From positions 160,736-224,735 of the forward strand of contig NZ_JTJC03000008.1 of assembly GCF_000817735.3 (NCBI RefSeq): a stretch of 64,000 bases of DNA, given 5' to 3'. Under the pieces are notes generated by a model. That model had not been told where the DNA came from, ran no database searches, and saw only the letters and a program-made list of their open reading frames with translations. Shown here piece by piece: positions 55,328-62,949 of this stretch (position 1 is its first letter; each line of letters begins with the position of its first letter). Source of the stretch: Scytonema millei VB511283. GTDB taxonomy: Bacteria > Cyanobacteriota > Cyanobacteriia > Cyanobacteriales > Chroococcidiopsidaceae. Both the position numbers and the translations under genes were made by a program.

Positions 55328-56509
55328 ATGATTCAACTCAAAAAAATTGCCAACTTCAAATTGAGAAAGAAATCTTTTCTACAATTCTGGGCGATCGCCT
55401 GCCTTATTTTTCTGCTTTCCCTAAGTCAATTAACCCCCACATTAGCAGCTACAGATAATTCGCTGTTTGGCGTTTATTACGGCAACAACGGCTTTCAAAT
55501 GGCGCAAGTTCAAGCTCTAGAAACCTGGCAGGGTAAGAAAAATACTGTAATTAACCTATTCACGACTTGGTGTGACAAAAGCACTGTCATGGATAATCTA
55601 TTCAACGACCAACTCTTAAATATTTGGAACAATCAAAACGTTCCGATGATTACTTGGGAACCGTTTTCTTGTCCCGTTTCCTCCAATCCAACTGATGCTG
55701 AGTTACGCAGCATTACTCCAGGTGACATCGAGATCCGCGCCGCCTATGGCGAGTATGACACTTACTTCCACAACTGGGCAGACCGGATGAAGGTATTTTT
55801 AAGCGGTTCCGATGGCATATACAATACCAATGACGATCGCCGCGCTTACATTCGCTTTGCTCACGAAATGAATGGCAACTGGTATCCTTGGAGTCCAGTC
55901 TCAGGGGAAGGTGGTAATCCTGCTAGCGATTATATTCTCATGTGGCAGCGCGTCAAAAGCTTATTTTTCAACAAGGGGATGGAGTGGACGCATCTGCAAT
56001 GGGTTTGGTGTGTCAACTATAACGATTACCAGGGATACAATGCTGAGGCTTTATACCCTGGCGATGCTTATGTAGACTGGATATCGATTAGCGGCTATAA
56101 CTGGGGTGCAAGTCAAACTTGGTCGCCTTGGATAACTCCAGAACAGACATTTGGCAATATGCTCGGTCGCTTACGGGCTTTATCGACCAGACCGATCTCC
56201 ATCACCGAGGTAGCCAGCACTCCAGCCACGCCCAACGGTATTAGTACAGACGCTAAAGCATTGTGGATTACCAACTTCTATAAATACGTTCTGGCGAACG
56301 ATATCAAGATGGTTGTCTGGTTTAATTTTTCCAAAGAAACTGACTGGTCGGTGTTTGGTGGTCCCAGTGGCGATAGCTATTTCGATTACTACTACAACAG
56401 GTATAACGCTTACTCTAGCTACAAGAATGCGATTAGCGCTGATGCGTTTGTTCCTTCAGATCCGAATAATCCCCGTTTATTGACGGATGCGAAGTTTGCG
56501 GGATATTAA
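55328..56509 (+). CDS. Secreted GH26-like glycoside hydrolase (copy 1)
   Basis: A secreted glycanase (393 residues) with a signal peptide (hydrophobic AIACLIFLLSLSQL, likely cut after ALAA-like TLAA near residue 38). The catalytic barrel has HEMNGNWYPW with the acid/base Glu180 and ISITEVAS with the probable nucleophile Glu294, both as in GH26. GH26 contains mostly beta-mannanases, with some mixed-linkage glucanases and xylanases. It follows the GT2 synthase, so it probably trims or releases the polymer, like BcsZ in cellulose systems. Assignment to GH26 rests on the HEMNG and TEV motifs. A close paralogue follows. Confidence 0.8.
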   Translation: MIQLKKIANFKLRKKSFLQFWAIACLIFLLSLSQLTPTLAATDNSLFGVYYGNNGFQMAQVQALETWQGKKNTVINLFTTWCDKSTVMDNLFNDQLLNIWNNQNVPMITWEPFSCPVSSNPTDAELRSITPGDIEIRAAYGEYDTYFHNWADRMKVFLSGSDGIYNTNDDRRAYIRFAHEMNGNWYPWSPVSGEGGNPASDYILMWQRVKSLFFNKGMEWTHLQWVWCVNYNDYQGYNAEALYPGDAYVDWISISGYNWGASQTWSPWITPEQTFGNMLGRLRALSTRPISITEVASTPATPNGISTDAKALWITNFYKYVLANDIKMVVWFNFSKETDWSVFGGPSGDSYFDYYYNRYNAYSSYKNAISADAFVPSDPNNPRLLTDAKFAGY

Positions 56510-56521
56510 CAATCGGGAGTC

Positions 56522-56587
56522 GTAGGGGCGGGTTTTTTGCAGATCTGTGCGCACAACCAACAGTTTCGCGATTAAACCCGCCCGTAC
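56522..56587. repeat. Palindromic element between the two hydrolase genes
   Basis: Arms GTAGGGGCGGGTTT (56522-56535) and AAACCCGCCCGTAC (56574-56587), one mismatch, with 38 bases between. A third, single arm follows at 56604-56617. Confidence 0.8.
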
Positions 56588-56603
56588 AGGAAATTGGCAG
56601 TCG

Positions 56604-56617
56604 GTAGGGGCGGGTTT
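56604..56617. repeat. Extra single arm of the GTAGGGGCGGGTTT element
   Basis: Exact 14-base arm in the same orientation as 56522, both followed by TTGCAG or TTTTGCAG, so a tandem partial duplication of the element is likely. Confidence 0.7.
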
Positions 56618-56641
56618 TGCAGAAAAAGGGCGTAAAGCAAC

Positions 56642-57787
56642 ATGACATTCCGAAGAAAGAAGAATTTCATGCGATCGCTGGCTCGTCAACTCGTGTCAGC
56701 CAGGACTTACTTTTTCTGTCTGACGATCGCCCTTTTCATTTGCTGTCTCCCCCTGCAAGCCACTACCAATAAACCGCTATTAGGCGTGTATTACGGTGAC
56801 AATGGCTGGGAAATGGAGCGGGTGCAAGCAATGGAAAAATGGCAGGGTAAGCAACATACAACGATCGCGCTGTTTGCTAACTGGTGCGATTCTACTACCG
56901 CTCTGGATAACTTATTTAGACAACAACTGGTCAAAATTTGGGGCGATCGCCACATACCCGCGATTGCGTGGGAACCATTTTCTTGCAATGCTTCCGCCAC
57001 TCCCAGCGATATTGAAGTAAAAATTGCCAATGGCGATTTCGACTCATACATAAATCGATGGGCAGACAGGATGAAAACCTTTCTCAGCGGTGCAGACGGC
57101 ATTTATAATACTCAGGACGATCGCCGCGCTTACATTCGTCTCGCTCACGAAATGAATGGCAACTGGTATCCTTGGAGTGCAGCTCAAGGCACAAATCAAC
57201 CGGCTGATTATATCCGCATGTGGCAACATGTCAAAAGTTTATTTTCCAACAAAGGTATGGAACGCACGCATTTGCAATGGATCTGGTGCGTTAATGCTAC
57301 AGATGTGGGTAACTATCAAGCCGAGTCGTTTTATCCGGGTGACAATTACGTAGATTGGGTAGGAATTGACGGCTACAACTGGGGTAAAACTCAAACATGG
57401 TCTCAGTGGCAAGATCCAGAACTAGTGTTCGGCAATATGCTCCGCCGCTTGCGTCACCTCACATCGAAACCTGTAGCGATTGGTGAGGTGGCGACTACGA
57501 CATCTACCACTGCTGGTAATAGAATCTCGGAGAAATCCCGGTGGATTACCAATGTCTTTAATTATGCTCAAAGCCACAATATCAAAGCGATCGCGTGGTT
57601 CAATCAAGACAAAGAAACAGATTGGGCTGTTTTTGGTGGCGATCGCGGCGACAGTACATTTGTAGATAATGGCAAAACTTACAAAACTTATTCTGCCTAC
57701 AAGTTAGCTATTCGCGATCGCAGTTGGATCTCTGCTAATACAAAAAATCCCCGCCTGATCGCAGATGCAGAGTTTGCTGGTTTGTAA
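56642..57787 (+). CDS. Secreted GH26-like glycoside hydrolase (copy 2)
   Basis: A paralogue of the preceding hydrolase (381 residues), with a signal peptide (SARTYFFCLTIALFICCLPL, cut near QATT). It keeps HEMNGNWYPW with acid/base Glu170 and IGEVATT with nucleophile Glu282, and GLL/GVYYGDNGWEMERVQAME at the start of the barrel. Both copies contain GIYNTQDDRRAYIR/GIYNTNDDRRAYIR, so they are recent duplicates that have drifted. An in-frame ATG at 56669 is an alternative start. Having two paralogues may mean different cutting or one cell-bound, one released enzyme; that is inference. Confidence 0.8.
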   Translation: MTFRRKKNFMRSLARQLVSARTYFFCLTIALFICCLPLQATTNKPLLGVYYGDNGWEMERVQAMEKWQGKQHTTIALFANWCDSTTALDNLFRQQLVKIWGDRHIPAIAWEPFSCNASATPSDIEVKIANGDFDSYINRWADRMKTFLSGADGIYNTQDDRRAYIRLAHEMNGNWYPWSAAQGTNQPADYIRMWQHVKSLFSNKGMERTHLQWIWCVNATDVGNYQAESFYPGDNYVDWVGIDGYNWGKTQTWSQWQDPELVFGNMLRRLRHLTSKPVAIGEVATTTSTTAGNRISEKSRWITNVFNYAQSHNIKAIAWFNQDKETDWAVFGGDRGDSTFVDNGKTYKTYSAYKLAIRDRSWISANTKNPRLIADAEFAGL

Positions 57788-57896
57788 TATGGGAAGGCAG
57801 AGAGCAGAAAACAGCAATTAGGGATGACCACCGCCAGAATCATCCCCACACGTCAAGCAATATTAATGTTTCAATTCTTCAGCTGCATCAAAAGCT

Positions 57897-58265
57897 TTAG
57901 TCTTTACCAGTAACTGATTCCAAAGCATTTTTCAGTTTGTCTTCTACTGAGGTTGCTTTAGCATTTTCTGGACGACTCATCTTGTTTAAGTCAGCAGCTC
58001 CTTGAACTTCATTCAGCCCTTCTTGAGCCTTGGTTTGTGTTTCTTTACGGGAGTAAGGATCTTTGATGACTGCTTCTTGAGCTTCTTTCTCAATGCCTCT
58101 TAGCTGAGCTTCACCTTGTTGGGGAGCAGTGGGGCTACCACCGGGGTTGACAGGAGCGCTGAAAGCGGGAAGCGCTTGAGAGAATACTAGCAACGCGCTA
58201 ACACAGATAGCAAATAAAATGCGAACTGGGCGCAACGCAGATAAATTGAATCGAACAGAGCGCAT
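57897..58265 (-). CDS. Small exported protein, unknown function
   Basis: A 122-residue protein with a signal peptide (VRILFAICVSALLVFSQALP, cut near AFSA) and a hydrophilic, helix-rich mature part (QGEAQLRGIEKEAQEAVIKD and KAQEGLNEVQGAADLNKMSR). It is therefore periplasmic or thylakoid-lumenal. The hydrophilic Lys/Glu/Gln-rich repeats resemble small cyanobacterial stress-type exported proteins, but I cannot name a family. MRSVRFNLS from 58265 is the likely start; the frame also opens at 58301. It stands alone. Confidence 0.7.
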   Translation of the reverse strand: MRSVRFNLSALRPVRILFAICVSALLVFSQALPAFSAPVNPGGSPTAPQQGEAQLRGIEKEAQEAVIKDPYSRKETQTKAQEGLNEVQGAADLNKMSRPENAKATSVEDKLKNALESVTGKD

Positions 58266-58417
58266 ACTTGTTTCTCCTGCGATCGACAATTGTAATAACA
58301 AACTTGTAATTTATGGCTACGTTTCGCTGAAATTCAGCAAAATTCGGAACCAACCTTCTTTATTTAGCGCTAATCTTTGATTTAGTTACATCTACATCAG
58401 GATAGATATATTTAATA

Positions 58418-58711
58418 CTAATCACAGACGAGAAATTCAATCTTTGGTAATAATGGATCGCGCACGATACCGACACCAATAAAATTCCAACGCTTCAATA
58501 ACGCTCCTAGTTGAGTACCAGGAATAGACTCAATGCCAAATTGGTCAGCTACACCAGCACCATGAGTATTCAGATAAGTCAATGCCTCAAAATATTCGCT
58601 GAATAGTAACAAATAGCCTGCATTTTCATCAGCTACATCGCGATTTACCCGGGCAACTAAATAGCGACCGTCAGCCTTGGAACGTGCAATGTAGTAGATT
58701 TGGGACAACAT
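58418..58711 (-). CDS. Small hypothetical protein (cyanobacterial type)
   Basis: A 97-residue soluble protein with a compact alternating pattern (YYIARSKADGRYLVARV, LLLFSEYFEALTYLNTHGAG, GVGIVRDPLLPKIEFL). I do not recognise a domain. Its even composition and the good start MLSQIYYIA support a real gene. A heptamer tract lies immediately upstream of its start. It is in the same direction as the permease gene upstream of it (200 bases), but the repeat block between makes an operon doubtful. Confidence 0.7.
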   Translation of the reverse strand: MLSQIYYIARSKADGRYLVARVNRDVADENAGYLLLFSEYFEALTYLNTHGAGVADQFGIESIPGTQLGALLKRWNFIGVGIVRDPLLPKIEFLVCD

Positions 58712-58727
58712 GAATCAGAAGTCGTAA

Positions 58728-58915
58728 GTTGTAAGTCGTAAGTCGTAAGTGATTGGCGATTTGTGGTTGGTTGACGGTTGACGGTTGACGGTTGACAGTT
58801 GACGGTTGACGGTTGACGGTAGTTAGTAGTTGGTAGTTGTTGGTTAACTGGTCACTGATAACTGATAACTGGTCACCGATCGCTGGTCACTGATAACTGA
58901 TAACTGATAACTGTT
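58728..58915. repeat. Long cluster of four heptamer families
   Basis: In order: GTAAGTC/GTAAGTT units (about 58728-58750), GGTTGAC units (about 58768-58820), TAGTTGG units (about 58822-58842), and CTGATAA/CTGGTCA units (about 58850-58913). The last tract ends at the permease gene stop. Confidence 0.88.
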
Positions 58916-59958
58916 TAGGGGTTCTCTAACTTGATCCGGGGATCGGCGACTTTGAGTAGCAGGTCGGCAATTAAGTTACCAACAATTAACATTACGGCTC
59001 CCATGACCAAGCTTGCCATGACGAGATACAAATCTTGAGCTAAGACTGCTTGCAAAATTAAGCGCCCTAATCCGGGCCAGTTGAAGAAGAATTCGGCAAT
59101 AAATGCACCGCTTAATAAACCAGCTAGTTCAAATCCTAAGATGGTGATTAGGGGGTTGATGGCGTTACGCAGGGCGTGGACGTAGATCACGCGGTTTTCT
59201 GGTAGTCCCTTGGCGCGGGCAGTTTGAATGTAATCTTGACGGAGTACGTCGAGAAGTTCGCCACGGGCGATCCGTTGCAAGCCTGCAAAGCTGGTAATAC
59301 TTAAAGCTATGGTAGGTAAAATCATGTGCCAGCCAACATCGAGAATTTTACCTAGAGGTGTGAGATCGGCGTGGTTGATACTCGTCATGTCTCCAACGGG
59401 AAAGAGGGGAGAGACGTTTTGAGCGAAGATGAGGAGTAACAAGGCAGTGATGAAGCTGGGAAATCCCTGTCCGGTGTAACTGATAACTTGTAAAACGCGA
59501 TCGCTCCACTGATTTTGCTTCACGGCGGCGACAATTCCTAAAGGAATGGCGATCGCCCAGGTGACAATTAAAGATGAAATTGCTAGTAGTAAGGTGGCTC
59601 CAACCCGCTCCCACAGCAAGGAAGACACGGAACGCTGATAGACGAAACTCGTACCAAAATCACCTTGAGTTACGATCCGCCACAACCACCGGAAATATTG
59701 CTCGATCCAAGGACGGTCTAATCCAAACTGTTGTCGCAGTTGCTCGATCCGTTCGGGCGAGATTTTGGGGTTTTGCCGCAGGGTATCCAAATAATCCCCA
59801 GGAGCAAGTTGAATAATAAAGAATGACAATGCAGATGCTAGTAATAATGTCAAGAGGGCTTGGGCTAGCCGCTTGATAATATAAATAAATGTTTCGCTTG
59901 AGGCTAACCCCGTCAGCCACTGCTGACCAGATGTTAATGAAAGTTTACTAGAAGCCAT
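58915..59958 (-). CDS. Oligopeptide/nickel-type ABC transporter permease (DppB-like)
   Basis: An inner-membrane permease of a DppB/OppB-type ABC importer (347 residues from ATG 59958; the frame is open to 60138 but the extra 60 residues do not fit the family). Six helices are visible, beginning ALLTLLLASALSFFIIQLAP, with the N-terminal PGDYLDTLRQNPKISPERIE and the EAA-loop ARAKGLPENRVIYVHALRNA. The partner permease (DppC), ATPases and solute-binding protein are not adjacent, so it works with genes elsewhere or is an orphan. The substrate (peptide, nickel or sugar) cannot be told. Confidence 0.88.
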   Translation of the reverse strand: MASSKLSLTSGQQWLTGLASSETFIYIIKRLAQALLTLLLASALSFFIIQLAPGDYLDTLRQNPKISPERIEQLRQQFGLDRPWIEQYFRWLWRIVTQGDFGTSFVYQRSVSSLLWERVGATLLLAISSLIVTWAIAIPLGIVAAVKQNQWSDRVLQVISYTGQGFPSFITALLLLIFAQNVSPLFPVGDMTSINHADLTPLGKILDVGWHMILPTIALSITSFAGLQRIARGELLDVLRQDYIQTARAKGLPENRVIYVHALRNAINPLITILGFELAGLLSGAFIAEFFFNWPGLGRLILQAVLAQDLYLVMASLVMGAVMLIVGNLIADLLLKVADPRIKLENP

Positions 59959-60383
59959 AATGGAAGCGATCGCTATTAGCTTTCTAGGATAATAGCCTTT
60001 TAGATAAAATGTTCGCTGAGATGATAACCATTCTTTTCTTTTGAAGTCGAATAGGTAAATGCAGGTGCGATCGCTACAGGACAAAGATACTAGGTGAGAA
60101 ATTACAAAACCATCCAAACAAGGTGCGCGTAGACACACTCAAGTTAAGTCACAAAGTTCTGTTTGAGAATATAAATAATAGCAGCACAAAACGGTGTATA
60201 TTGTCCGTTAGAATCGAGTTGCTCATAATCTTCAGCAAAAAACTTGAACCATTAGAATATTAATCGAGCGTTAATTAAATGTTTTTTGGTGGGCATTGCC
60301 CACCCTACAACTCGCCTTTCACGTTATTTTCACTCATACACCAAAAGGCGAAAAAAAAGGTGAGCATTGCCCACCTTACAGTT
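59959..60383. other. Spacer with two GGTGGGC palindromes; no gene seen
   Basis: It contains palindrome copies at 60289-60306 (GGTGGGCATTGCCCACC, perfect) and at 60359-60379 (GGTGAGCATTGCCCACC, one G-U). The second copy lies just past the lipoprotein stop on the minus strand, so one or both may end that transcript. An open plus-strand frame here is the complement of the lipoprotein gene and is not annotated. Confidence 0.55.
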
Positions 60384-61283
60384 TTAACGTCGTCTACTAC
60401 CGAAAGAACTCCGGCTGCGGCTACCACTACCGAAAGAACCCCGGCTGCGACTACCACTACCAAAACTACCAGAAGATGGTCTTCTGTAGGTGGAGTTACG
60501 ATTACCCGATGGGCGCAGAATGTTAGTACCGTAGCCCGATCCGGTAGGACGGTTAGTCGTGCGCGCGGGTGTGCGTACCGTGCTGCCCGAAGGAGTTCTA
60601 ATTCTACCTGTAGTGCGGAAGGTTTGTCTGTTTCTAACTGCTGCTGGAGGCGCATTGTAGCGCGTGCGATAGCTACTTACGGCGCGATCGTAAGTATTGC
60701 CATAACCGCCATAGCCTCTGAGAACGCTTACCCCTGGTTGATAGACGGGTGGAACGTAGTACTGAGGTCTAAATAGCAAGCTACCGATCGCCTGACCAGC
60801 AATATTACCCGCTAAGGCTCCAGCAAATGGTGTCCAGAAACTCGTTTCTCGGCGGACAACTACGGTTTCTTGCTGTCCTGTTTGCGGATTTGTCTGCGTT
60901 TCCGTTACGTTATGGACGTACTGAATCCGAAAATCTTCAGTTAAATATAAAGCTGGCTGTCCGTTTTCTACTTTCAAATAACTCTTTTGACCTGCTTTAA
61001 TTTGTTCGTCGGTCAGCCGTGCCATCTGTAAGTTTTGAGTATTGTAAACTGGGGGCGTGCCAGGTGGGGTATTGAGTAAGACTAAACTATATGTCCCATC
61101 AACATCATTATATTCAACTTGCTGTACGGGATACTCACCATCGGCGAGCTGGCTAGAAACGCTTTCTCGCGTAGCTACATTCTTAGTAGCTTGAGGATTA
61201 TTCGCTTCATTTGGTCCTCCACAAGCTACAGTTGTCCAGCATAAAGTTAAGGTTAAAAACAAGATTGTGAATTTACGCAACAT
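60384..61283 (-). CDS. Lipoprotein with Gly/Ser/Arg repeats at the C-terminus
   Basis: A 299-residue protein with a lipoprotein signal (LFLTLTLCWTTVAC, lipobox TVAC). The core region (about 40-140) includes QVEYNDVDGTYSLVLLNTPP; around 150-180 there is a Gly-rich hydrophobic stretch (FAGALAGNIAGQAIGSLLF) that could insert in a membrane. The last about 100 residues are basic and disordered, ending in 10-residue SGSRSRGSFG-type repeats. Function unknown. A hydrophilic, Arg-rich tail could bind polysaccharide or nucleic acid; this is inference. Start at ATG 61283 is set by the signal peptide. Confidence 0.78.
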   Translation of the reverse strand: MLRKFTILFLTLTLCWTTVACGGPNEANNPQATKNVATRESVSSQLADGEYPVQQVEYNDVDGTYSLVLLNTPPGTPPVYNTQNLQMARLTDEQIKAGQKSYLKVENGQPALYLTEDFRIQYVHNVTETQTNPQTGQQETVVVRRETSFWTPFAGALAGNIAGQAIGSLLFRPQYYVPPVYQPGVSVLRGYGGYGNTYDRAVSSYRTRYNAPPAAVRNRQTFRTTGRIRTPSGSTVRTPARTTNRPTGSGYGTNILRPSGNRNSTYRRPSSGSFGSGSRSRGSFGSGSRSRSSFGSRRR

Positions 61284-61480
61284 GGAGCAATCCACTTGAA
61301 TTGAGCTTTCATCATAACTCTAGCAAGTTCAGATGCAAGGGAATTCCTCCGTTAGCTAGGAACTTTTTGCTCCTTGAAGCGATCGCACCTACTTCTTTTT
61401 ACTAGAGTAGAGTAGCTGAAAACTTTAGTAGATCGTACTTTTACGCACTGGCAATTGCCTTTCTAGCCATAAGTTACAAC

Positions 61481-62170
61481 CTACTCAATCAAGCCATGTT
61501 CTAGGGCAAACCGAACTAATTCAGTACGGCTATTTGTACCAGTTTTGCTAAAAAGGCGGCTGACGTATTTTTCTACGTTACGGACGCTCGTTTGCAAGCG
61601 GCGAGCGATTTCTTTGTTCATCAATCCTTCTGTCACCAAATTCAAGACGCTTTGTTCTCGCGGTGTTAGATCGATTTTTATTGGGGCGGGAGTCGTATTA
61701 ATTGCACTACGCTGAGTTAGCATTGCCTTTATTTGAGCGATTTGATTGGCTAATTCAGCGATGTCGGGGGCTTCACCTTCTGCTAAGGGTTGACTGACGG
61801 GGCGACGGTCTAATAAGTTTTCGACAATTGCCACCAACTCATCGGGATCGAAAGGTTTGGGAATATAGGCATCTACACCAGAGTTGTAGCCCTGAATGCG
61901 ATCGGTTGTCATCCCCTTAGCAGTCAAAAATACCACTGGTAGGCGTTTGAAGCGAGGATCTTCTCGCATTTGCTTGAGAAATTGATAGCCGTCTACCTGG
62001 GGCATCATGATATCTGAAATCACCAAGTCAGGAGTATTCTGCTGCAATAAATCCCAACCTTCGCGGGCATTACTTGCAACCTGCACGGTAAAACCGCTTT
62101 CTTCTAAGTAGTCCTTGACGGCTTCCCGCAATCCAGGTTCATCATCGACTAGTAAAAGACGTGGTGACAT
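61481..62170 (-). CDS. NarL-type response regulator, Ycf29/Rre1-like
   Basis: A two-domain DNA-binding response regulator (229 residues): receiver (about 1-120; LLVDDEPGLREA, LVISDIMMPQVDGYQFL, VVFLTAKGMTTDRIQGYNSG, YIPKPFDPDELVA) and a LuxR-type helix-turn-helix (about 165-229; LTPREQSVLNLVTEGLMNKE, RLQTSVRNVEKYVSRLF, GTNSRTELVRFALEHG). The two domains and the linker resemble the Ycf29 family of cyanobacteria and red algal plastids, to which the stress regulator Rre1 belongs. No kinase is adjacent; Hik34/Hik2-type partners are known elsewhere in the family. Confidence 0.85.
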   Translation of the reverse strand: MSPRLLLVDDEPGLREAVKDYLEESGFTVQVASNAREGWDLLQQNTPDLVISDIMMPQVDGYQFLKQMREDPRFKRLPVVFLTAKGMTTDRIQGYNSGVDAYIPKPFDPDELVAIVENLLDRRPVSQPLAEGEAPDIAELANQIAQIKAMLTQRSAINTTPAPIKIDLTPREQSVLNLVTEGLMNKEIARRLQTSVRNVEKYVSRLFSKTGTNSRTELVRFALEHGLIE

Positions 62171-62237
62171 TCCAATTCTTGCATCTAAATATTTAGTACC
62201 ACTTTAGCGGATTTTTGACTGCTTCCCCATCTGCTCT

Positions 62238-62591
62238 CTAGCCATCAGTTTCTGCTAAATATCGCTCTAAGTCTTCGCTGATGCGAGTGAGTTCGGCTTC
62301 GCTAGTTAAGCGAATGTTGCTATCTTTGACGGTTAGCAGAACTTTTGCCGCAAAGGGACTCGCCCAAATATTAGGATTACAAAATACTTCGAGAAAAATT
62401 TCTCCCACATGGCGATATTCCATCGAAGGTTGAGGCGTGGCTTTACCAATTGGTGCAGTTTTGACTGCAACTGCTTTGAGACGATCCATTAACTGAGCGA
62501 TCGCAGCTTGTAACTCTCGTGCTGCCATTGGCGAAAAGCTGAAGGAAACCGAGCCTTCAACTAAATTTAAGGTTAATTGTGTAGGAGTCAC
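62238..62591 (-). CDS. Small conserved-looking hypothetical protein
   Basis: A 117-residue soluble protein with alternating strands and helices (TLNLVEGSVSFSFSPMAARE, LQAAIAQLMDRLKAVAV, GEIFLEVFCNPNIWASPFAA, KVLLTVKDSNIRLTSEAELT). I do not recognise a family. It is 67 bases from the Ycf29-like gene in the same direction and may share its transcript. Start at ATG 62591. Confidence 0.7.
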   Translation of the reverse strand: MTPTQLTLNLVEGSVSFSFSPMAARELQAAIAQLMDRLKAVAVKTAPIGKATPQPSMEYRHVGEIFLEVFCNPNIWASPFAAKVLLTVKDSNIRLTSEAELTRISEDLERYLAETDG

Positions 62592-62639
62592 GATCGGGTA
62601 ATTAAAATTTGATTCTATCAGTTAACAGGGAGCAGGGAG

Positions 62640-62665
62640 CAGTGACCAGTGACCAGTGACCAGTT
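62640..62665. repeat. Heptamer tract AGTGACC
   Basis: Head-to-tail AGTGACC units upstream of the hypothetical gene at 62238. The same unit recurs at 63880-63920. Confidence 0.8.
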
Positions 62666-62949
62666 AATTCTCTATTTACGACTTACGACTCGATCGCTGC
62701 TTTGCAACTCTTTCGTCCTTTCCTCATCTCTCGCTTGCTATTTCGATCGATCTCTAATCAGAAATTCTTTCAAAATAATCCAAGAAAATATAAAATTAGT
62801 TGCTAGTTTTGCTCATTAAGTAAAAAAAATCAATTGATTTTTTACCATCTCAATTCTATATAAAAATACGCAAAATCAAATATTATTTTCCTATAATTAA
62901 TGTAGTTGACAGCTCTAAATTTGATATTGAAAGTTCAGAAATTTTATAT
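62666..62949. other. A/T-rich spacer before the CDF transporter; no gene seen
   Basis: A/T-rich spacer with no ORF bearing a ribosome site. It holds the promoter of the transporter gene. Confidence 0.4.

Noticed and set aside
55328..57787. Reading the two GH26-like genes as cellulases
   Set aside because: HEMNGNWYPW and ITEV/IGEV fit GH26 rather than the usual cellulase families GH5, GH6, GH8 or GH9; activity on cellulose cannot be excluded but is not supported.
60279..60776. Plus-strand open frame of 165 codons over the lipoprotein gene
   Set aside because: It is the complement of the lipoprotein's Gly/Ser/Arg repeats (Thr/Ala/Ser-rich in the wrong frame), with no ribosome site. The minus strand has a signal peptide and lipobox.
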